A stretch of 61,011 bases of DNA from an uncultured Gammaproteobacteria bacterium (GTDB lineage: Bacteria; Pseudomonadota; Gammaproteobacteria; Steroidobacterales; XN24): assembly GCA_947259915.1 (NCBI GenBank), contig CAMYOC010000050.1, positions 1 to 61,011 on the forward strand. Reading direction: 5' to 3'. The notes beneath the pieces are model-generated. The model worked only from the letters and a program-made list of their open reading frames with translations. It made no database searches and was not told the DNA's origin. The translations under genes and the position numbers were made by a program. How positions within the stretch are numbered: position 1 is the first letter of the stretch; every line of letters starts with the position of its first letter. Shown piece by piece: positions 56,323 through 61,011 of this stretch.

Positions 56323-57210
56323 ATGGCATCCGACAAGCAGACCACAGAAGCCATGCCACATTTGATCCATCTGACGGATTATGCCTGCCTCACTGTCTCG
56401 GGAGAGGACGCCACGTCGTTTCTCCAGGGCCAGCTTTCGAACGATGTGAACGCGATCGGGGCGAACGCCGGCCAACTGACGAGCCTCAACACGGCCAAGG
56501 GACGAGTGATGGCAATGATCCGCCTGCTGAGGACCGATGAGGCAACTTTTCTGGTGCTGCCGACGGCCCTGGCGGAATCTGTTGCTGCTCACCTGAGCCG
56601 TTTTGTGCTCCGCGCTCGCGCGCGCATCGTGCAGACGTCGAACCGGATTTATGGTCTGGTGACGGGAGGCGAACCGGCGCCGACGGGGGCCGACCTCGCC
56701 ATCCTCGCGCTGCCGGGGAAGCCGTCACTGCATCTGGTTATCGACCTGGATCCGACGCGCAAGGCACCGCCGCTCGCGGGTTGCCCGGAAGTTTCGCGTA
56801 AACGATGGGAGCAGCTGGAGATTGAAGCCGGTATCCCGGAGGTCTTTGCAGCCACCCGCGAACGGTTCGTGGCGCAGATGATCAACCTCGATCTTGTCGG
56901 CGGCATCAGTTTTACCAAGGGCTGCTATGTCGGTCAGGAGATCATAGCCAGGAGCCACCATCTCGGCCGTATCAAGCGGCGGATGGGGCTGTTCCGCAGC
57001 GCCGTCGACGCGGCGCCTGGCGATCCGGTCTGGGCCGGCGGGCGACAGGTGGGCAGCGTCGTCCGCTCGGTCGCCACGGCTCCCGGAACGTCTCTCCTGC
57101 TGGCCACCCTCCCCGCCGACGCGGTGAATCCGGGCCTGAGCGAGAACGGACCGGTACTGGAGCCCGCCGCTCTGCCCTATACCGTCCCGGCCCCGATCAC
57201 GGCCGGCTAG
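56323..57210 (+). CDS. ygfZ: YgfZ/IBA57-type folate-binding protein
   Basis: 295 aa GcvT-fold protein. [12 protein letters not shown] (199-210) holds the diagnostic Cys201. Helps repair or assemble Fe-S enzymes such as MiaB in a folate-dependent way. ATG 56323 has AGG seven bases upstream; ATG 56353 is an alternative. Divergent from the SDH operon, whose Fe-S subunit it might also serve. Its TAG stop shares a CTAG with the lysS stop on the other strand. Confidence 0.93.
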   Translation: MASDKQTTEAMPHLIHLTDYACLTVSGEDATSFLQGQLSNDVNAIGANAGQLTSLNTAKGRVMAMIRLLRTDEATFLVLPTALAESVAAHLSRFVLRARARIVQTSNRIYGLVTGGEPAPTGADLAILALPGKPSLHLVIDLDPTRKAPPLAGCPEVSRKRWEQLEIEAGIPEVFAATRERFVAQMINLDLVGGISFTKGCYVGQEIIARSHHLGRIKRRMGLFRSAVDAAPGDPVWAGGRQVGSVVRSVATAPGTSLLLATLPADAVNPGLSENGPVLEPAALPYTVPAPITAG

Positions 57211-58715
57211 TCAGCCGGGTCGTCTGTGCCCTGCTCCGGACGCAGGTGCGGGAAGAACAGCACGTCGCGGATCGAAGGCGAATCCGTAAACAGCATCACC
57301 AGCCGATCGATGCCAACACCGAGTCCGCCCGTGGGCGGCAGCCCGTACTCGAGCGCGCGCACGTAGTCAGCGTCGAAGAACATCGCTTCCTCGTCGCCCT
57401 GACTCTTGCGCTCGGCCTGGGCACGGAAGCGCTGCGCCTGTTCTTCGGCGTCATTGAGCTCCGAGAACCCGTTGGCGATCTCGCGGCCACCGATAAACAG
57501 TTCGAAGCGATCGGTGACAAACGGATCGTCGTCATTCAGGCGCGCCAGCGGCGAGACTTCGGCCGGATAGGCGGTGATAAACGTCGGCTGGATCAGCTGG
57601 CTCTCCACCGTGTGATCGAACAGATCGGTCTGCAATTTTCCGGCGCCAGCGTTGCTGTCGACCTCGTAGCCGCCGGCGTTCAATACCTTACGCAGATAGT
57701 CGATCTCGCGCAGCCGGCTCGCTTCCAGATCCGGGTTGAATTTCAGCAACGACTCGTTCAGCGGCAGACGCGGGAATGCGGGTTCAAAATCGAAGGTCTG
57801 ATCCTGATAGACGACACGGGTATTGCCGAGCACACACTGGCCCATCGTGCGCAGCAGACTCTCGGTCAGGTCCATCATGTCGTCACAATCGGCGAATGCC
57901 CAGTAGATCTCCAGCATGGTGAACTCGGGGTTATGACGCGTGGATAACCCCTCGTTGCGGAAACTGCGGTTGATCTCGTAGACGCGCTCCATACCGCCGA
58001 CCACCAGCCGCTTCAGATATAACTCCGGAGCCACGCGCAGATACATGTCAAGACCCAGCGCGTTATGGTGGGTCACGAACGGCCGCGCGTTGGCGCCACC
58101 CGGGATGACCTGCATCATCGGCGTCTCGACTTCCAAAAACCGCCGCGCATCCAGGTACTCGCGCATAAAGCTGATCATCTCGCTACGCACCCGGAACACC
58201 CGACGCGTGTCCAGGTTCATGATCAGGTCTACGTAACGCTGTCGATAGCGCGTCTCCTGATCGGTCAGACCGTGGAATTTTTCCGGCAGCGGCCGCAGCG
58301 ACTTGGTCAACAGCAACAGACGCTCGACGCGCACCGACAGCTCGCCGGTACGGGTCTTGAACAGGGTACCCTCGGCACCGAGGATGTCGCCGAGATCCCA
58401 GCCCTTGAATTCCTGATACACGCCGGTCGGCAGATCATCACGAGCCAGGAACAACTGGATGTCGCCGCTGACGTCCCGCAGCCGCGCGAAGCTGGCCTTG
58501 CCCATCACCCGCTTGGCCAGCATGCGTCCACCGACGGCCACCCGGATCGCCGCCTGCTCCAGCTTCTCGTTATCCCACTCGTCGTAGGTGCCGTGCAGAT
58601 CCGCCGCCTCCGCATTCTTGCGGAAGTCGTTGGGGAAAGCCTGCCCCTGCTCGCGCAATTCGGACAGCTTGCGTCGCCGTTCCGCGATCAGTCGATTCTC
58701 GTCATGATCCTGCAT
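57207..58715 (-). CDS. lysS: Lysyl-tRNA synthetase, class II
   Basis: 502 aa. N-terminal OB-fold anticodon domain (about 60-165), then the class II core: motif 1 [10 protein letters not shown], motif 2 [20 protein letters not shown] and motif 3 [15 protein letters not shown] 58715 has GAGGA upstream. It follows prfB by 30 nt, as in E. coli prfB-lysS. Confidence 0.97.
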   Translation of the reverse strand: MQDHDENRLIAERRRKLSELREQGQAFPNDFRKNAEAADLHGTYDEWDNEKLEQAAIRVAVGGRMLAKRVMGKASFARLRDVSGDIQLFLARDDLPTGVYQEFKGWDLGDILGAEGTLFKTRTGELSVRVERLLLLTKSLRPLPEKFHGLTDQETRYRQRYVDLIMNLDTRRVFRVRSEMISFMREYLDARRFLEVETPMMQVIPGGANARPFVTHHNALGLDMYLRVAPELYLKRLVVGGMERVYEINRSFRNEGLSTRHNPEFTMLEIYWAFADCDDMMDLTESLLRTMGQCVLGNTRVVYQDQTFDFEPAFPRLPLNESLLKFNPDLEASRLREIDYLRKVLNAGGYEVDSNAGAGKLQTDLFDHTVESQLIQPTFITAYPAEVSPLARLNDDDPFVTDRFELFIGGREIANGFSELNDAEEQAQRFRAQAERKSQGDEEAMFFDADYVRALEYGLPPTGGLGVGIDRLVMLFTDSPSIRDVLFFPHLRPEQGTDDPAD

Positions 58716-58745
58716 CTGTTGTCCTCGGCGGCTGCCCAAGCGCGG

Positions 58746-59841
58746 CTAAAGGCCCTGTTTGAGACTCGCCTCTATAAAAACGTCCAGGCCGCCGTCCAGA
58801 ACGGCCTGCGTGTTACCCACCTCCACCGAGGTGCGCAGGTCCTTGATCCGCGACTGGTCCAGCACATAGGAGCGGATCTGGCTACCCCAGCCGATGTCGG
58901 CCTTGGTGTCCTCCACCGCCTGCGCCTCGCTGCGCCGTTTTTGCATCTCCATCTCGTAGAGCTTGGCGCGCAGCTGTTTCATCGCGGTGGCCTTGTTCTT
59001 GTGTTGCGAGCGGTCATTCTGGCACTGGACCACGATACCGCTGGGTTCGTGCGTAATGCGCACCGCGGACTCGGTCCGATTGACATGCTGACCACCGGCG
59101 CCGCTAGCCCGATAGACATCGATGCGCAGATCCGCCGGATTGATCTCGATGTCGACGTCGTCTTCGATCTCTGGCGAGACAAAGAGCGCGGCAAAAGACG
59201 TGTGTCGTCGATTGCCCGAGTCGAACGGTGACTTGCGCACCAGACGATGGACCCCGGTCTCGGTACGCAGCCAGCCATAAGCATATTCGCCGGTAACGCT
59301 GACGGTCGCGCTCTTGATCCCGGCCACTTCGCCGGCCGAGATCTCGATAATCTCGGTGGCGAAATCATGCGCTTCTGCCCAGCGCAGATACATGCGCAAC
59401 AGCATCTCGGCCCAGTCCTGCGCCTCGGTGCCGCCGGATCCGGCCTGGATGTCCACAAAAGCGTTGGATGCATCCATCTCGCCGGAGAACATGCGCCGAA
59501 ACTCGAGCCGTTCGACCTCTTGCCGGAGACCCGTCACCTCGAGTTCGATGGCGCCGAGCGTTTCTTCGTCGTCCTCGTCCGCGGCCATATCCAGCAGTTC
59601 CGCGTTCTCGGCAATCCCGGTGTGCAAACGATCGAGCGAGTCGACCACAGCAGACAGCCGGGCCTTGCGCCGGCTCAGTTCTTGTGCGTGCTCCGGCCGG
59701 CTCCAGACGTCCGGATCCTCCAGCTCGCGCTGGGTCTCTTCTAGCTGTTCTTTTTTGGAAGCGTAGTCAAAGATACCCCCTGAGGTCGTCGATCCTCGTG
59801 CGCAGATCCTTGAGCAGATGACGCAGCTGACTGAGTTCCAT
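58746..59841 (-). CDS. prfB: Peptide chain release factor 2 (programmed +1 frameshift)
   Basis: Releases peptides at UGA and UAA. Reading starts at ATG 59841 ([20 protein letters not shown]), reaches in-frame TGA as codon 25 (59769-59767), and continues in the +1 frame with [13 protein letters not shown] to 58746, giving 364 aa (E. coli 365). The anticodon-like SPF (KSPFDSG) identifies RF2, and [15 protein letters not shown] holds the catalytic GGQ. Low RF2 would favour the frameshift, so the gene is self-regulated. Between recJ and lysS. Confidence 0.97.
59766..59781 (-). promoter_or_regulatory. prfB: prfB +1 frameshift site
   Basis: Minus-strand AGGGGGTATCTTTGAC: an internal Shine-Dalgarno (AGGGGG), the slippery CTT and stop TGA followed by C. 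It is the classical RF2 recoding element. Confidence 0.97.
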
Positions 59842-59908
59842 ATTTGCGGTGTCCCGGTGCCCGACCAAAGCCCTGAATCTTATCATGCCGCCGCCGCGCC
59901 GGGACCGC

Positions 59909-61011
59909 TCAGCCGGCAGCGATATGTTCCACCACTAGTTGCGGGCTGCGCCGGCCGCGGAATTCGTTTACGTCGAGACGGTAGACCAGACGGAGCCGGT
60001 CCGGTAGCGGGTCCGGCACCTGGTCGGCCTGATTGAATGCCAGCGCATCGATCGCGTGATTTCCGCCCGGCAGCTGCACCCGCATCTTCAGATGAAATTC
60101 TTTCAGCACCCGCGGTGACGACACCTCGAATACGTTGTCGAACAGGGGTTCCGGAAAGCCCTGCCCCCAGGGCCCGGCGGACCGCAACAGCTCGGCCGTC
60201 TCCAGGCTGAATTCGCAATCCTCGAGACAGCCGTCAGAGAGGATCTCCTGTTCAAGATCAGAAGCCGACAGATGGCGCGCCGCCACCGCGACGAAAGCAT
60301 CGCCGAAGGCCGCCAGCGCGCCCCGCTCCAGGGTCAGCCCGGCCGCCATGGCGTGACCACCGAAGCGCTCGATAAGACCAGGATGCGTGCTGTCCACCTC
60401 CGCCAACACGTCTCGGATATGCAGCCCGGGGATCGATCGGGCCGATCCTTTGATGCGGCCCTCGGACTCACGGGCGAACGCGACGACAGGCCGGTGATAG
60501 CGCTCCTTGATGCGCCCTGCCACCAGCCCGACGACACCCTGATGCCAGGTTTCGTCGAACAGACTCAAAGCCACCGGTGCCTGGCCCTCGATGACGATAT
60601 CCGCAACCGCATCCAGCGCCTGCTGCTGCATCTCGCTCTCGATCACACGGCGCTCCCGATTGAGCTCATCGAGAATCGCGGCAAGATCCCGCGCCTGCTG
60701 ATCGGAATCGCTCAACAGGCAGCGGATGCCGAGCCCCATGTCATCCAGTCGTCCGGCCGCATTGAGGCGCGGCCCTGCGGCGAACGCGAGATCGGAGGCG
60801 ACGGCTGACGCAGGATCACGGCTGCCCGCCTCCAGCAGCGCGCGGATGCCCGGGTTGCCGCGCCCGCTGCGGATCCGACGCAGGCCGTGCTCCACCAGAA
60901 TCCGATTGTTGCGGTCAAACGGCACGACATCCGCAACGGTGCCCAGAGCCACCAGATCGAGCAGCCCTGCCACCAGACTGCGAGCGCCCGCCGCATCCTC
61001 CAATTCGATCA
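59909..61011 (-). CDS. recJ: Single-strand exonuclease RecJ (partial, 5' end outside window)
   Basis: C-terminal 367 residues or so of the 5'-3' single-strand DNA exonuclease used in recombination and mismatch repair. The visible part starts after the DHH motifs: GTVADVVPFDRNNR, FAAGPRLNAAGRLDDM, the DHHA1 domain with IERFGGHAMAAGLTLE, and the C-terminal OB fold. The reading frame stays open to the window edge. It lies 67 nt upstream of prfB, as in E. coli. Confidence 0.95.
   Translation of the reverse strand, partial: IELEDAAGARSLVAGLLDLVALGTVADVVPFDRNNRILVEHGLRRIRSGRGNPGIRALLEAGSRDPASAVASDLAFAAGPRLNAAGRLDDMGLGIRCLLSDSDQQARDLAAILDELNRERRVIESEMQQQALDAVADIVIEGQAPVALSLFDETWHQGVVGLVAGRIKERYHRPVVAFARESEGRIKGSARSIPGLHIRDVLAEVDSTHPGLIERFGGHAMAAGLTLERGALAAFGDAFVAVAARHLSASDLEQEILSDGCLEDCEFSLETAELLRSAGPWGQGFPEPLFDNVFEVSSPRVLKEFHLKMRVQLPGGNHAIDALAFNQADQVPDPLPDRLRLVYRLDVNEFRGRRSPQLVVEHIAAG

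Overview
The window is a stretch of gene-dense, high-GC bacterial chromosome. Almost every gene has a recognisable gammaproteobacterial counterpart. Gene order mixes blocks known from Escherichia coli (rluC, maf/yceD-rpmF-plsX-fabH, lepA-lepB-rnc-era-recO-pdxJ-acpS, rpoE-rseABC, recJ-prfB-lysS) with blocks known from Pseudomonas and relatives (lexA-imuA-imuB-dnaE2; ptp-kdsB-ycaR-lpxK; comEC-DUF2062-lol; csiV-MTIP-nagZ). I infer a free-living, aerobic, non-enteric gammaproteobacterium, possibly near the Chromatiales or Pseudomonadales. No taxonomic marker such as 16S rRNA is present, so the placement is tentative. I saw no tRNA, rRNA, insertion sequence, prophage, integrase or CRISPR array.

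Layout. (1) 1-4.85 kb, minus strand: an SOS mutagenesis operon lexA-imuA-imuB-dnaE2 (dnaE2 cut by the window edge), behind a promoter carrying two perfect CTGT-N8-ACAG LexA boxes. (2) 4.96-9.2 kb, plus strand: a PYROXD2-like flavoprotein, a small parvulin, an alanine-zipper lipoprotein with a clear terminator, a DUF1232 protein and an orphan ParA ATPase. (3) 9.2-12.8 kb, minus: the phospholipid/fatty-acid start cluster yceD-rpmF-plsX-fabH followed by ppa, with maf divergent. (4) 13.4-18.5 kb: rluC plus a HAD phosphatase (minus), divergent from rne (plus), which has its own promoter and a roughly 350-nt leader. (5) 18.5-26.7 kb, mostly minus: LMW tyrosine phosphatase, kdsB, ycaR, lpxK, msbA, exbB/exbD and comEC. 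(6) 26.8-31.2 kb: a DUF2062 membrane protein, the Lol lipoprotein-export genes and a small self-contained periplasmic protein gene. (7) 31.4-35.6 kb, plus: mfd and a CsiV-like protein. (8) 35.6-51.7 kb, minus: one tightly packed run from rpoE to a PAS/GGDEF protein, joined by many 1-14 bp stop-start overlaps. It covers envelope stress, protein export, RNA processing and ribosome assembly, vitamin B6, purine salvage and peptidoglycan recycling. (9) 51.8-56.3 kb, minus: succinate dehydrogenase with three likely assembly or accessory genes (DUF1674/SDHAF4, sdhE, ygfX). (10) 56.3-61 kb: ygfZ (plus), then recJ-prfB-lysS (minus), with a textbook +1 frameshift in prfB.

The genes form a housekeeping region for the envelope (lipid A, Kdo, lipoproteins, sigma-E), RNA metabolism and respiration. 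The less ordinary items are: a LOV-like PAS domain whose photoactive Cys is Phe, joined to a degenerate GGDEF domain; an ImuB with a possible N-terminal beta-clamp motif; an SDH operon holding both an SDHAF2- and an SDHAF4-type factor; a sigma-E operon in which a glutaredoxin-like gene follows rseC; and several small conserved genes without known function. I did not find a convincing wholly new multi-gene system.
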